From Gavia stellata (lineage: Eukaryota > Chordata > Aves > Gaviiformes > Gaviidae): a stretch of 64,000 bases of DNA. A program made the translations under genes and the position numbers. The stretch lies in the NCBI RefSeq assembly GCF_030936135.1, contig NC_082594.1, positions 123,976,668 through 124,040,667 on the forward strand, in the 5' to 3' direction. Every line of letters starts with the position of its first letter. The stretch's first letter is position 1. Below are positions 50,801-62,929 of the stretch, one piece after another. Below the pieces are notes generated by a model. It had not been told where the DNA came from, made no database searches, and saw only the letters and a program-made list of their open reading frames with translations.

Positions 50801-53800
50801 GCAGTATTTATGATTTACTGTTATATATATGTGGCAGGCAACCCAAAGTTATCTTGACGAATGTCCTGAGGACGAAAATTGGAAGAAAATACATAGACAG
50901 CCACGTAATAATTGATGCAAATTTATCTGATGCTGACAAATTACAATCGGGTCAACTGCCCTCATCATCTGTTGCCAGCCTACAGACATGTCAAATATTA
51001 AGTTCTCCTCATGAAAGTTCTTTTCTGTCTGAAAGGTATGTTACTCACTGCTGATTTTGCCAGTCTTCCTGAAATGACATAACAACACAATGGAAAAGAA
51101 TTTCCTCGAAACAATTTTTGTTATACTCTTGTCTTGAAGCGGGAGATCAATTCCCTGAGTGCAAACTAACATGCTGCTCCAGTGAGCTGTTTTAACATTG
51201 CATTTATTCTGTTTCGCTGTACCTGGTGTTAATAGGCTACTTTTCTTTCATAGAAGGAATTGCCATTTACAATAGATCAGCGTTTTGATTCATGAAGATG
51301 GCCATGTAAATCAAATGCATTTAAGTTGGTTTTGTGTCCAGAGCCAAAATCTTGCTTTCCTGTTGCTGTTAATATGTTCTAGCATGATTTCAAGTAACTT
51401 CTTTTGCAAAATTTCTCCAAGTTCCTCTCTGTGATAGTTCATTTCTTTCCACATTAATCCACCAGTGTTCTCAATCCCAACAGAGTGCCGTTGTTTAAGG
51501 GCTCCATGTGTGTCCTCTTGTTGCTTAACATCTACTTTTCCTCTTTTCTTCCTATGTTTAGGTTGACTGAGCGTCACAGTAATGCTTGACATATAAAACT
51601 AGCAGAAATCAGATATTAGAATTATATGACATTTGTTTTGGTCTAAGGTGGCAGTTGAATTCAGAGTAAGCTGTTTCCTCTTGCTTTTATGGCTACCTCT
51701 TTGCTTAACAGCAAAGCATCCACAGGAACAAATAGCAAGAAATTTTGGGGGCAGAAACTAGAAAGAAGAAGGAAGAGAAGAATGATTTGTGAAGGCAGGA
51801 ATAATCAACAGTTCCCAGGTTAAAGAAATCTTAAAAATTCTTGAGGAAAAGTCAGTCATATTACTCTTTCTGATGCATGAACATCTAGAGAACCTAAATT
51901 GGTAAGAATTCTTTTCTCTTTTTCTGTTGGGATCCCCATTGCTGCTTAAATTAATCTGACAAAGCTGCAATTTAAATGAAGGATTTAGAACAGTTTATTA
52001 GACTCTCTCATTTGAGAAGTTTTACATTTGTTGCTAATAAATAGTTTACCATAACTTTAGGCTGACTGCAGTGTGGGGAATTTGTTTAGATTGCTGGGGT
52101 TTTTTTTGTTTTACTACAAAATCTTTAAGATCTATAATTTTTAATATTGGATTTTTCCACTTGGTATTGTTTTGGATGATGGGAGGTAGTGGGTTCATAG
52201 AAAGGAAAATATGAACTCGCGTATGTAACTCTCTAAATCTGAGGAAACATCTTGCATATTTTTTCAAGCTTATCTCTGAAGGATGGCTGTTGAGTTTTAT
52301 GTTAAGCACAAGAGTGGTTTGAACTAGTCAGGTTTTTTTAGTAGTTGGTGCGCTCAACTTGCTTTAGATTTGGAGTGGTTCATTGCTTGAAGGATTAATT
52401 TTCCATTCTTGTGATATGCTTCTCTAATGCATTAAGTAAAAGACTCGTTATTAGCAGGAACCAAGATTAGGAGGTTTTTCCACCCCTCCCCACTGACCAG
52501 CATGTTAGTGCAAGTTGTAATAGATACCGCATGGGAAATGGAGAATTTAGGAGTTATTTCAACATAGACGTGGTTTGATCCTGGTCACCTCTCTGTAACT
52601 AAGGTCTGTGCATGATACACTTGGCACTGATTCTTTTGGGGTCTCTTTTTTCAGGGGAGAATAAAAGCTCCCCCCTTATAATGGTTACGCATATATATGC
52701 ACATGGCCATATAGAGATTCTTTTGTATCATCAGAGTAGCTAGAATGCACTCTCTGTTTTAGTGAAAATTGTGCCAGTTTTGTACTATGGAAATTTCAGA
52801 TTAAGTCAAAGAATTGTGTGTAATCAAAACAGGCTGGTAATAAGTTAACCTTTCTCCATCAGCTAGAACTTGCTATGAGTTCCCTGTTTCCTTTCTTGCT
52901 TTTGGTATTACAGAACTGGTGGATTTTGCACACTGCAACCCAGTGTGAAATGCATTTGCTTAAGTCACCACTGACCTATCAGTATAACTAACAAATTTGA
53001 GGTAGGTCTTAAATGTAAAGAAACTTAGGGTTTAAAGTGTGTTTCGTACTTTTTTCTCATGGCTGTTGAGAACACTTCAGTATATGCTGCCATAGCTTCT
53101 TAACTTACGCATGTATCTGTTAAGAGGTGCATTTTAAACTGAGTTATCAGCGAAGTTTGGAAGTGAAAATAAAATGTGCAGAATTAGTGTATAGAGTAAA
53201 TATGTTTAGGGAAGTCTATTAGCTGAAACAATCCTATTTAAATGTTTCCTATTGTTGAAATGCCTGAATTGTGGTGTTGGTGTAAAACAAATGCTAAAAA
53301 ACACTTAATGGTTTTGTATGGTCTTTTAAGGTAGTCAAATCTATGTAGTTGTTATGCATACAAAATATGTAAGTTGAGAGGGAGATGTGGGTTCCGAAGT
53401 CAAGTTTTCTGAAGTGAGATTATTCCAGAACTAGAGCTGCCTGATCTCTGGAAGACTCTGTCTTGTTCAATATACGGAATAAATAATAGCATCTACTAAA
53501 CACTTTTTCTGTACACGGTCCAATTCATGATTCTTTGTGAATGGAAAGATAATCAGTAATTTCTTCACAGTGCTTATATGCTGTTCGTCGCTGTAGTATC
53601 AGAGCACTCTGGAAGTCTTTATTTGTCTTTGCAGTATTCCCAAAGAGCAGCGATACTCCAATCTACAGATATGGCACTGAAGAATAGGCATCTGTTCAGA
53701 AAGTGTCCCACAGTTTTGGCTATCCAGTTAGAGATGTCAAGAATGTTCTCTCCCGTGGTTGGTGACATTCGTTATGAGTCCAGGCTCAGCTGTCAGTGAT

Positions 53801-56800
53801 TTTGGTCATTGTGATGATCGCTTAGCTCTTTGCAACTTGGAGACTGCAACATTCTGAGCTAGGCCCATTATAAAACAATGAACGCAAAATCCCTTTGGAT
53901 TAAGTGAGGTGACAAAAGGAGGAATGGAACAGATTTTCCAGAGCAGCATTACATTGCTTTATCTACGAAATCTTCTTTATTTTCTTTTTTATTTTCCAAC
54001 TCTCACAGAAAATGAAGCAGAGGTCATGAAGGTTAGTTTCTTTTATCTTGTAACCCTGATAAATTTTCAGAAGAGAAGCCTTGCGTACTGAATGTAATTA
54101 AGTTCATGTGAGAAAATATCGCATGAACATATAACTAAATGTTATCCTAATGCATACACTAGAAACCAAAATAAAGTTATGTAGACTTTTGCAGCTGTAA
54201 CTAGCCTCCAGAGAAGCTGAGGGTATGTTTACAAGATCAGACCTCAAATGTGAGGATGTCATACTGTTCAGTCTATCAGTACCTTCTGAATATATTCTCC
54301 TATTTATAAAAAAGCTAATAAAATAAAAAGCCTGATTACTCTCTTGCATATCCTCCATTTTAGAGTGAAACTACAAACTCAGCTGAACGCCCGTAGGTTG
54401 CCTAGTTTCTCGTACTGTTAGCCTTTTCTGTTTCTTTTCTGTTTCTTCCTCATTCATGTCCTGTCCCCCCCCACCTCCTTCAAAATTGCTGTTTCAGGCC
54501 CTTTTGAGCAGGAATTTCTATTTCAAATCTTTTCTCGTTGCAGGAACTTACTCAGTGGATTCTATTAGCAGTTCTAAATCTAAATTAAAAATATACTACA
54601 TTGCCTCATTCCCACCGCATTCATGACAAAGGCAAGGATACACTCAACTGACTGTTGTTCTCTCTTTTTTTTTTCTTGTTATGCGTTCTTGTTGCAGTCA
54701 TGCTTTACAGCAAAATAATATTTCAGTGTCTGATGTCAAGCATGTCAGATTTTCATTCTTTGTGTCTTTTAGAAGCATCCGTTTCATTAATAATGTCAGA
54801 GTATCTGTGTATTTCCATAATGGGAACTGAATTAGTTTGTGTTTCATTTGCCAAGCTCCACATGCTTACGAGAGAGGCAGAAGTTTGTGGTCTAACCAAC
54901 TCTTGTTTCGGTTGGGATTTTTATTCATTATTATTTCAAAATTAAAGATAAGTCATAGTTAATATTCTTTACAGGTCCAAGCATTGCCTGAGAGAGACAG
55001 ATGATGATCTGTGTAAATTGACCAAGGCTTCTAAGGAACCAGAAAAAAATAATGTCTTCACTTTTAGAAGACGGGAGCTGCAGAAGAAAGGTTTGTAGTA
55101 AGCAATAATCTGGCATTTAAATATGAATTTTGGAGAGTGTTGGGAAATTTTCTGGTTTTAGTCTAGTATTATGAGAGCACAGAAATAAAATAGGTGTTGC
55201 GTGCAGTCTATGTGTTTTCTCAAAATGCATTTTTTTTACAGATACGGTAAAATATATCAAATAGCTGTTTTTAAACAGTAATAAAGCTATGGTGAATCAG
55301 AATTGTGGAAGAAAAAGGAAACTGAGGGAAGCTTCACTGCACCATTGTAGTCCTGATTTTATAAAAAGTCGTTTATACTCAATAATGTAATACATTAAGA
55401 ATGCTCAAATGGTTTGTGAACCCTGCTAAAATATTTATGCTATATGACAATATTTGTATTTACTGCTGAAAAATTATAAGCTCTATGCTGAGTCTCCAGG
55501 GAGAAAGTACTGTCTTTTTAATACCGGTTAGTAATACTTGCAGATTAGAACAGGAAGTGGAGAATATTGCATCCAGCAGAAGATAAAATAAAGACCATGG
55601 AGTATGGAGTGCTAATTCTTACTTGGAAGTGATCTATGAATTTGGTTATACCCTTATCCTAATTAATCGTGCAATAATAGTATTTCCTTAATTATTTTAG
55701 GGAATATATTTTGGCAGCACAGGCAATTAAAAAAGGAAAGAACTACCATGGAAGGTATCTGCTTCCATGCATTTTATGTGAGACATAGCAGATACGAAGA
55801 AATACAAAGGTTTTTAAGGGTAATCCATTAAATCACTTTTTTTTTTTTTTCTGACACAGAAAACAAGAACTATGATGAACTGGAAAAGAGGAGCAGAAAC
55901 GTGAACAGCACCACTCTTAGTCAGAAGGAATTGGGCTCTTTTCATACTGAGAAAAGGAAAAGAAGATCTAGTGGCCATATTTCTGATGACTGTAATGCAC
56001 ACATTCCTGAAAAATCGCTTCTTCTCTCTGTGAGTTGCACTTAATGTATGTGTTTGTGTACACACATGCAGACACACTTCAGTAGCAGCAGTAGCAACAT
56101 CCAAAATAAAAGAATTATACTAATAAGTAGGGTATCTAGGGATACTGTTGTACTTGTTGAGGGAAAGTAGTTCAGTGGTGCATCAAGAAGAGTGAGTATA
56201 TGTACTTCTGTTCACAACATCAGAATATGCTTATTGTAGCAGAAAGATTGTGAGAGATGAATGACAGTGTTTCCTTCAGACAGGAGCATGGAGTAAAACA
56301 ATTGTGGAAATAAGGCATCTAGCTACTTAAGTGAAGCTTCTTTCACAGATGGTGTAGAACTAATTAGGGACTTAAATATAAAAATTACAAAGTATACCTG
56401 GGGTTATTGAAATCTTGCAGATGTCATCTTGCTCCCTCCTCCTCAATCTATCGTACCCTTCCCTGAAGTTTTATTCCCACCTGTAATTACGATTTGGGGA
56501 AAATGAAAAAAAAAAAAACAAAAAAGACTGAGGGAAACAGTTCAGTCAAGTGCAAACTGTGGTTCATATTCAAGCATTTGACTACAATAAAGGCATCTGT
56601 AACCTTCTGATTAAAACCCCACAGAAGTAGGTAGTTGTTGGGTCCTGTTCACCCAGTTGACCAAGCCACACGTTTACAAAGTAATGAACATCACCGGTGC
56701 TTGGTCTTTCAGTGTCAGAGAGTGAGAGAGCTGCTAAAAAATCAGAAATAGTTTCTTGTTCAGTTTGAATGGGAGTCCTAGTAGACTTGTAAAAGGTTGT

Positions 56801-59800
56801 CCCTCATACCTTTATGAAACAACCTGTGGAATACGAGGAGGGAGAAATTACCCTAACTTGAGCTCTAAATGCAACTGCATCAAGCTGTAATTACTTTGTC
56901 TAGCACATAGCTAAGTCTCAGTGATCACTGATCTGAACCATCATAGAAATGTCAAGAAATAAACATATATCCTGTCTCTGATTCCTGTTTTCTAGAAAGA
57001 GCAAAAATTGACTTCAACTCAGTCTGCTGTCCGCAGAACATCCTGTGAGGATGGACAAAGTCGCAGATCTAATACAATTCTGGTTCCGGATTGTATACCA
57101 CAGCCGTTAGAGAGAGACTATGAAGACACTTCCACCCACAACTGCTTAAGGCCTGCTCACAGCTGCACAGAGGAACCTGGCTCAGAGTCTGCTCCCAGAA
57201 ATGTGTCAGAGAAACAGCTTTCTGCCACCAGTGAGGATGTGATTTCACCACGAGTTAGTACCATCAGGAAATTAAAGATGGACACATCCCAGTACCTGAG
57301 CAAGCTGCGGAACAGAATCTGCAGGAGTAACCGGCAACTTGTTTCAGTTGACCCAAGTATGTACTGTATCTGTGCTGCTGACAATTACTATTGGTATGCT
57401 TAGGTACTAAGAGAACTCATGCGTGACTGACTAGTTGAAACATACGGAACAAAAGATTGAAGACAGAGATCATATTGTTTGTAATGCGTTGTGCAGGTTA
57501 GAGAACAGTGCCTAGTGCCAGTGTCCTCTGCGGGAGTGTAGAGGGTCTTGTACTTGAGAAACAGGATAGACAGCAGGATTTTCAAATTCCAATCCCTATT
57601 TTGTAGCTGATTTTGTGGTTATGGAAGATCAAGCTTGTACATTTTAATGATGGTTAAACAGAGAAAAAATATTCTCTCTTCTTTGAAGCAGCTATGTTGT
57701 GGCCTGTTTCTTTTAATTATCAAATAATTTTGAGGATCTTGGGTAAAAAGTGTTAATAAAGATAAAAAACAGTACTTGTTGCATATGGTTTCATGCACGC
57801 AGACCTTGACTGGTTTGGACAATGTACTTTGATATTACATACTGCAGGAGAGAATTCTTTGCTTATATGAAATCCACAATGAATGGAATATTTTCAAGTC
57901 TGTGTCTTGTAGTATATGTATACTTCATTTTTCCTCTTTAGTTGTCCTTTCCAGTGATGATGAAGATGGACCTTGTGAACCAAAAGGCACAGAGCTGCTG
58001 CAGGATAGTATCACTGACAATAAAGAAACAGACCAACAGTCTGACTTCTGTTTCTCAGCAAAGCAATTGGAAGACAAGATTGAAAGTCACACAGAGCAGG
58101 TAGTCCAGTTTTTGTATTGTTATACTAACTATGTATTGTTATATTAATGTTATGTTAATGTTATAACTATGTATTGTTATTCCAACGATGTATTATTATA
58201 ACAACTCTTTACCGTATTTCAACTCTTTATTTCTCCAATGTTTATTTCTTCTTGCATGTTAGAACAGAAGTGGAATGCTTAGAGCAGGTATGATTAGTCC
58301 CAGCAACAAGCAGTAGCTGCAGTAATTTATTTCACGGGTAGAATTCTGGACAGTCTGCAGAGAAGATCTCTGGCTGTGACGCTTGAGTGTTTTGCAACAT
58401 GTAATGTATTTCGTACTTTGAAAATAAAGATTTGGAAATGTTTAATATTACAAAACAGGAAGGATCAAACAGTAATCTGAGCTAGAGGTGAATATGAAGT
58501 TCTGTGAAAAGTTTTTTTCGCACAATGTTTTATATTGATCGTAGTTCAAATCAGTAGTTTCTTCTTGTCATTCAGTCCTCTGTTGTAATTCAGTGCATGG
58601 AGAAGTTCAAGGATCTTTGTTGACAGCAGAGATAGGGTAAATTTCCTTTTCCTGTGTGGCAAGCAGCGTAATTTGAATCTAAAACTAGCCATAAGGGTTG
58701 TTGCCCCACTTTGGACTTGATTAGCGTTGTGCTGCTTGCTTTGACCTGGATTGGGGTTATCTGTAATCCTGAAACAAGTCAGAAGAGCCATTGCTGCCTC
58801 TTCTGACAGATGCATCGTTTTGATCATAAGCATAGAATTGGATTCTGTACCTTTGGTATCCAGAGGGGTATTTTTTTTATTGCTCTGTTGTTTGAGTTTT
58901 TACTTGGCTCTAGATTAGTAAAGAGGGCAGGTTATGTCTTGGCAATAGGAACTTTAAAGGTGGAGTAAGATACTGTTAGGCCCTTAAGGACATTGTCAGT
59001 AATGATTGTAATAACATTTACAGCTTTTTAATATGGAATTCTTATATGGAATACGATAGAGAAACAAACAGAGAATATTCCTGTGGTTACGGGAGGGAAG
59101 TATCTCTTTTAAATCCCTGTAGTAAATACACTTTTTTCCGCAGTTTTTAACAGAGTCAATTGAAGATAAATGTCCTATCAGCTTACCTTCTGGAAGCACA
59201 CCAAAAAAACAGATGAACCCGCCATTGGATGTTGAATTTGATAGTCTGTACATTGGGAAATTTAAATGGTTATCAACAGGTCCTGCTAGGGTAAGTTGTT
59301 CTATTATGGTGATATTTTGAGAATATTTAAAAATTAAAATTCTGTTTAAGCAAAGCTAGTGGTACTTAGTGTAGAAGCACTGAGTTTTGATTATTGTTGC
59401 ATTGAATTGCTTTGGCTAAACGACGGAGTGCGTAGTCCGTTACCTCATATGTTTGGATTGCTGTCAGTGGAAAAGCTAACTGGGATTTTCTGTGGCCCCG
59501 GTTTTCAGAGGTAAAGGTTCTGTATAAATGCTGTAGTGGAACAGAAATCATCCTGAGAAAGCTTTTCATGAATTCTAACTGAAAATAATGGCTATGTTAG
59601 AGTTAATGTCACTTGAAATAAACACCAATTACTTCTGTCAGAAACAGTACAGATACAATAAAGTAATCCATAGTGATCAGAGTTCAGATGTATACTATGC
59701 ACTAATCTTTCCTTTTAAATGTAAATTTTCTTGTTTTGTAGCTTTAAAGAGCATAAAAACAACACTAAAAGCAATAGCGCATAGGCAGCATGCTACTCAC

Positions 59801-61858
59801 AGGGTGTAGAAATAGAAGTACGTCGAATGGAGCATGAGCTGCAGGAGTTTCAATGTGTCTTTGACCAGGCTCATTCTATATATTGCAATTGAAAAATAAA
59901 TGTTTAAACATGTATATCTTCTTTTGCTTACAGTAAGACATTTTGAAATCTTGGATTGTAATAATAATTTTAGCTTTTCAGAAAACAGCAGTTTTGTGGA
60001 GCAGTTCTCATGCAGTAATGAGAACATTTCATGGAAATATCCTAAATTAATAGGCCAAAGTCATTTGAGGGATGAGTTGAAATATTTTTAGAATCAATGC
60101 TTTTAGGTGGAAATCAATGCTTTTAGGTGGAAAGTGAAATTTTTCCTTGGAAAAAAACCCCTTTGTGCTCACTGTGGTAGCGTAAGAGAAACCTCTTCAC
60201 TCAATGTATGTGACAACCTTCTGTCAAAGTGACAATAAAGCATTCTTTATTTAGCTGAATCTTTTTAACATAGCAGCAGTGTAAGTGGAAGCTTTAAAGG
60301 CCTTTAATTCAAATGTTAATGTAAATAGCAAAGTAACACCCCAGTGTTGGACCGTTTATATAGTGTCCTTAATTCAAATAGTGCAGCTGACATTCTTTAT
60401 CATGGTGTGCTTACAAATAAGCTCCTTTTGTCCCAGTTGTTTGTAATTTTTTTTCTTCTTAAGGAGCCTGTAGGGAGCTCTGCAACTTTCTGCTTATTTC
60501 TCAGTGCTGAGCACCTCTGGAAGTCAGTTTGCTGTCATTTAGATCCTGCAATATGTATTTAGGAGTGTTGTTTTAGGTGAAATAGTCAATATTAAGTCTC
60601 AAATTAGGCATATTGGACTTGGCCCTGTTAGGTTAATGGTTGGACTTGATGATCTTAAGGGTCTTTTCCAACCTAAATGATTCTGTGATATTATTTTCAG
60701 TTTATTTGACTATAAGCAAAGAAAGATGTGCAGATAATTAAAAATTCTTACTTAGTTTAAATCAATTTATAAAAAGCAAACTAATTTATATTTTTTTATT
60801 CTTATTTCAGTTTACAACCAAGTATATTACGATCCCATTTCAGGGTAAGAGAATTTTTTTTTTCTCTAGCCTTCTCTTAACTGTATCTTCAAAGTATTGC
60901 ATTAAAATACTCAGTATATATTTATATTATGACTAATCTATAATCTCATTTGCTTTCACAAAGACATTAAATAATTTTTTTAAGTTTACATTTTTCAGTA
61001 AATAAAAGTATTGGTGTCTATAGTGTAAGCTTTAATAACTTAGCAGCTTCTTACCCTTCTAAGGTGAACTTGCAGTTTTAATGGCCTTGCCTCCCGCATT
61101 CCTGCGTATATTAAGTGTTGAGCTATAGTAAACATGACTATGCATGTTTTTGAGGTGAAACATTAATCTTTTCAGATTAGGGTTTTAGACCCTGAGGTTT
61201 ATTAAAGAAAAATGTATGAGTTGACTAAAGCTAAGAGGAATATAACTGTAGATTTGCATTCAGTCCGACATTTTCTAAAGATGATGTGTGGTTTCAGTAT
61301 CTCGTAGGAGAAGGTTTGTGAGCAGTTCTGAATTGGATTGACTAAAAGCAAATAGGAGTTAATGATTTGCAGTATTTTTTTTTCTATATTTGTAGGTATT
61401 AACTGTGGTTACTTTGAGAAAAAATACAATTTTTTCATGAAGAATCCTGCATTTAGATGTTTAGCTTTTGGTGTTACAATTTGGTAACTTTGTTTTACAT
61501 AGTTTGATATAAGTATTAAATTCTCAACACATTTTATGTAATGCCAGGAATAAAATCTACAAGTACTGTTTTAATACACTCTGATCATACTTATGTCTTA
61601 GTATGTAATTACTGTAATATGTGTGACTTTGTAATTGCCCATGGCTGTGAAAGATACTGTTATTTTAAATTCTGTTTTCTGCAGTGGCTCTTAATAAGAA
61701 TATTAAGCTGACAGTGGATACTCTGGATCTGAGAAGGTTTGGCTTGTGGAGAAGTGATGGTGGCTGTTCTTCGACAATGATAATTTTCCTTTGGTTGTCT
61801 GTGGATTATGTAGAAAAGATTGAAACCCAGTTAGGAAAGTTAGTTATCAGCAAGCCAC
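35856..61858 (+). CDS. SENP7: SENP7, SUMO-chain protease, N-terminal 12 coding exons (3' part outside window)
   Basis: Sentrin-specific protease 7 trims poly-SUMO2/3 chains in the nucleus and is recruited to heterochromatin through HP1. Coding exons: 35856-35891, 38491-38598, 40929-41023, 49052-49249, 50838-51035, 54975-55090, 55860-56029, 56996-57356, 57942-58099, 59144-59290, 60811-60844 and 61685-61858. All use GT-AG and join in one frame of 598 codons plus one base. Matches to human SENP7 include SEDVRVQSPLARL (exon 2 of the CDS), two PKVILTNVL HP1 motifs, the SUMO-interacting PIVLSSDDED, and LDVEFDSLYIGKFKW, then KYITIPFQ and RRFGLWRSD, just before the region leading to the protease. A basic KGKRRKD cluster in exon 3 may be a nuclear signal. 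The catalytic His-Asp-Cys domain lies beyond the right edge. The start ATG follows a spliced 5'UTR; the N terminus (MEGRMSSSSHVT) differs from human. Confidence 0.93.
37326..37374 (+). repeat. 21-bp tandem duplication
   Basis: Two nearly identical 21-bp units (core GGTACAGTATGCTTCAGTTA) plus a partial third, in a SENP7 intron. One mismatch between units. Confidence 0.85.
41024..49051 (+). other. SENP7: Large SENP7 intron
   Basis: Eight kilobases without a convincing exon, although human SENP7 has little coding sequence expected here. It contains the hAT-type element at 47281-47553, a possible second hAT scrap near 47838-47930, and an A-run near 42350-42361. All open frames are short and unrecognised. 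Confidence 0.55.
47281..47553. mobile_element. hAT (Charlie-like) nonautonomous inverted-repeat element
   Basis: Ends are inverted copies: AGTGGTCTCCAA near 47293-47304 and TTGGAGACCACTG at 47533-47545. Flanking octamers GTCTAGAT (47281-47288) and GTCTAGGA (47546-47553) resemble an 8-bp hAT target duplication of NTCTAGAN type. The interior is AT-rich and has no coding capacity. Subterminal GGGGTGCA motifs occur near both ends. The exact left border is uncertain by about 3 nt. It lies in a SENP7 intron. Confidence 0.65.
49052..49249 (+). CDS. SENP7: SENP7 exon with HP1-binding motif, copy A
   Basis: 198-nt exon (phase-symmetric, 66 codons) starting QPKVILTNVLRTKIGRKY and ending FLSKR. The PxVxL core PKVIL is the class of motif that binds the HP1 chromoshadow dimer, and human SENP7 is known to carry such motifs. 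It is duplicated at 50838-51035. Length divisible by three means it could be skipped without a frameshift. Confidence 0.92.
50838..51035 (+). CDS. SENP7: SENP7 exon with HP1-binding motif, copy B
   Basis: Second 198-nt exon with the same start (QPKVILTNVLRTKIGRKY) and end (SFLSER) as copy A. The acceptor region TATGTGGCAG is nearly shared, with only three mismatches over the first 56 coding bases and weaker similarity later. It is also phase-symmetric. Traces of similarity continue into the introns, as expected of a segmental exon duplication. Confidence 0.92.
51036..54974 (+). other. SENP7: SENP7 intron, possible undetected exon
   Basis: About 3.9 kb between copy B and the exon at 54975. 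Human SENP7 has some 45 residues here that I could not find, so a small phase-symmetric exon may have been missed or lost. The flanking exons still join in frame without one. No repeat identified. Confidence 0.4.
57942..58099 (+). CDS. SENP7: SENP7 exon completing a SUMO-interacting motif
   Basis: With the last base of the preceding exon (57356) this exon reads PIVLSSDDEDGP: a hydrophobic IVL core followed by serines and acids, the classic SIM layout. It corresponds to human PIVVSSDEEGP. The isoleucine codon is split by the intron. Confidence 0.88.
60092..60131 (+). repeat. 20-bp perfect tandem duplication
   Basis: Two exact copies of AATCAATGCTTTTAGGTGGA side by side in a SENP7 intron, a recent replication-slippage type event. 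Confidence 0.9.
60615..60690 (+). mobile_element. CR1 LINE, short 3' fragment
   Basis: About 75 bp with GGACTTGATGATCTTAAGGG and TTTTCCAACCTAAATGATTC followed by TGTGAT, the CR1 3' terminus. Severely 5' truncated; it sits about 120 nt before a SENP7 exon. Confidence 0.85.
60811..60844 (+). CDS. SENP7: SENP7 34-nt exon
   Basis: Very short exon coding FTTKYITIPFQ, flanked by TTATTTCAG and GGTAAG-type splice sites, completing Val with the next exon. Its match to human KKYIKIPFQV supports it. Confidence 0.85.
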
Positions 61859-62929
61859 GTGAGTAATCTCCTTCCTTAAATGCAATGAAAAGGTCTAATA
61901 TATGGCATGTCAATGAAGCAGTTATTTTACAGTTGCCTATAGCTTTTTAAAGATAAGTTGGTCAGTTTTGCTTTTTTAAAATGCCTCACTATAGTTGTAT
62001 GTGGAAGAAAAATCTAACATAATGTGATTGAAAACCACTGCTACTTAATAAAAAGACCTTGTCACACTGTTCAGTTGTAATCTGTGTGAGGAGGCCTTCT
62101 GAAACTAGGCTTGTGTATAAAGTATCTCTCCCTTTAGAATAAATGGGATGTTTTAAGTGTCCTTACTCTTGATTAATGTATGTGCTAGATGAAAGGCTTG
62201 ATAGATAAAGGTTGATTTGATCTTTGACAAGACTGCATTGGGCCATTGCATTATTACTAGAGAAAATTTCTACTAAAGGCCTACCGGGCTATTTAGAGCC
62301 AGTCCATAAGACCCTACAGACTATCTGCTTTTCTAGTGTGAAGCTTTGTAAAACTGAATACAACTTTTGCTCAAATATTCAGAATGGCACAATCGCACAA
62401 CGTTTTTACGTTAGCAAAATCATTGCAAAATTACGTCTTAACAAAATGATGATGCCAGAGTTGCCTGCGTGAAATTTAACAGTATGTTTACCCTGTACAA
62501 TTATCACCTGTATGAAGAAAAATTACAAGTGATGTTAACTTTACATAAGGAGCACGAGTAGTTTGAAGTGAGATACTGAGTGAAATTTTAGCAGTGAGTT
62601 ACCTTTACTTAATGTAAGTTTATCAAAGTTACTGGTAGCTTCTGTAGACACAGCTCCCAGTGAAATGGGTGGAATCTGAGTATGAAGCTGCGAGGCACTT
62701 TTTAATCTTGTTTATTTACCTTGATTATATTCTTGTTGTAGAAGAAACTTTCAGGAGGTGTTATTAAATTTCTATGCTTGAATGTTTTATGCCTTTTAAA
62801 TATGCAGTAATGTAAATATTTTGAAATGTATGTAGAGGCTTGTTGAAACAAATCAGTGGTGGTTTACAGATCGTGGAAACGATTGCTATGATTCTGCTCT
62901 GCCTTCTTAGTGTGCTAATATTAGAGGAA
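61859..62929 (+). other. SENP7: SENP7 intron, nothing else seen
   Basis: AT-rich intron following the last SENP7 exon in the window. I could not find the next expected coding block (human SSEFIFLELHNPV), so it should lie right of the window. Confidence 0.5.

Noticed and set aside
58110-58206. Degenerate TATGTATTGTTAT repeats after a SENP7 exon
   Set aside because: AT-rich low complexity with irregular period; no sign of function.
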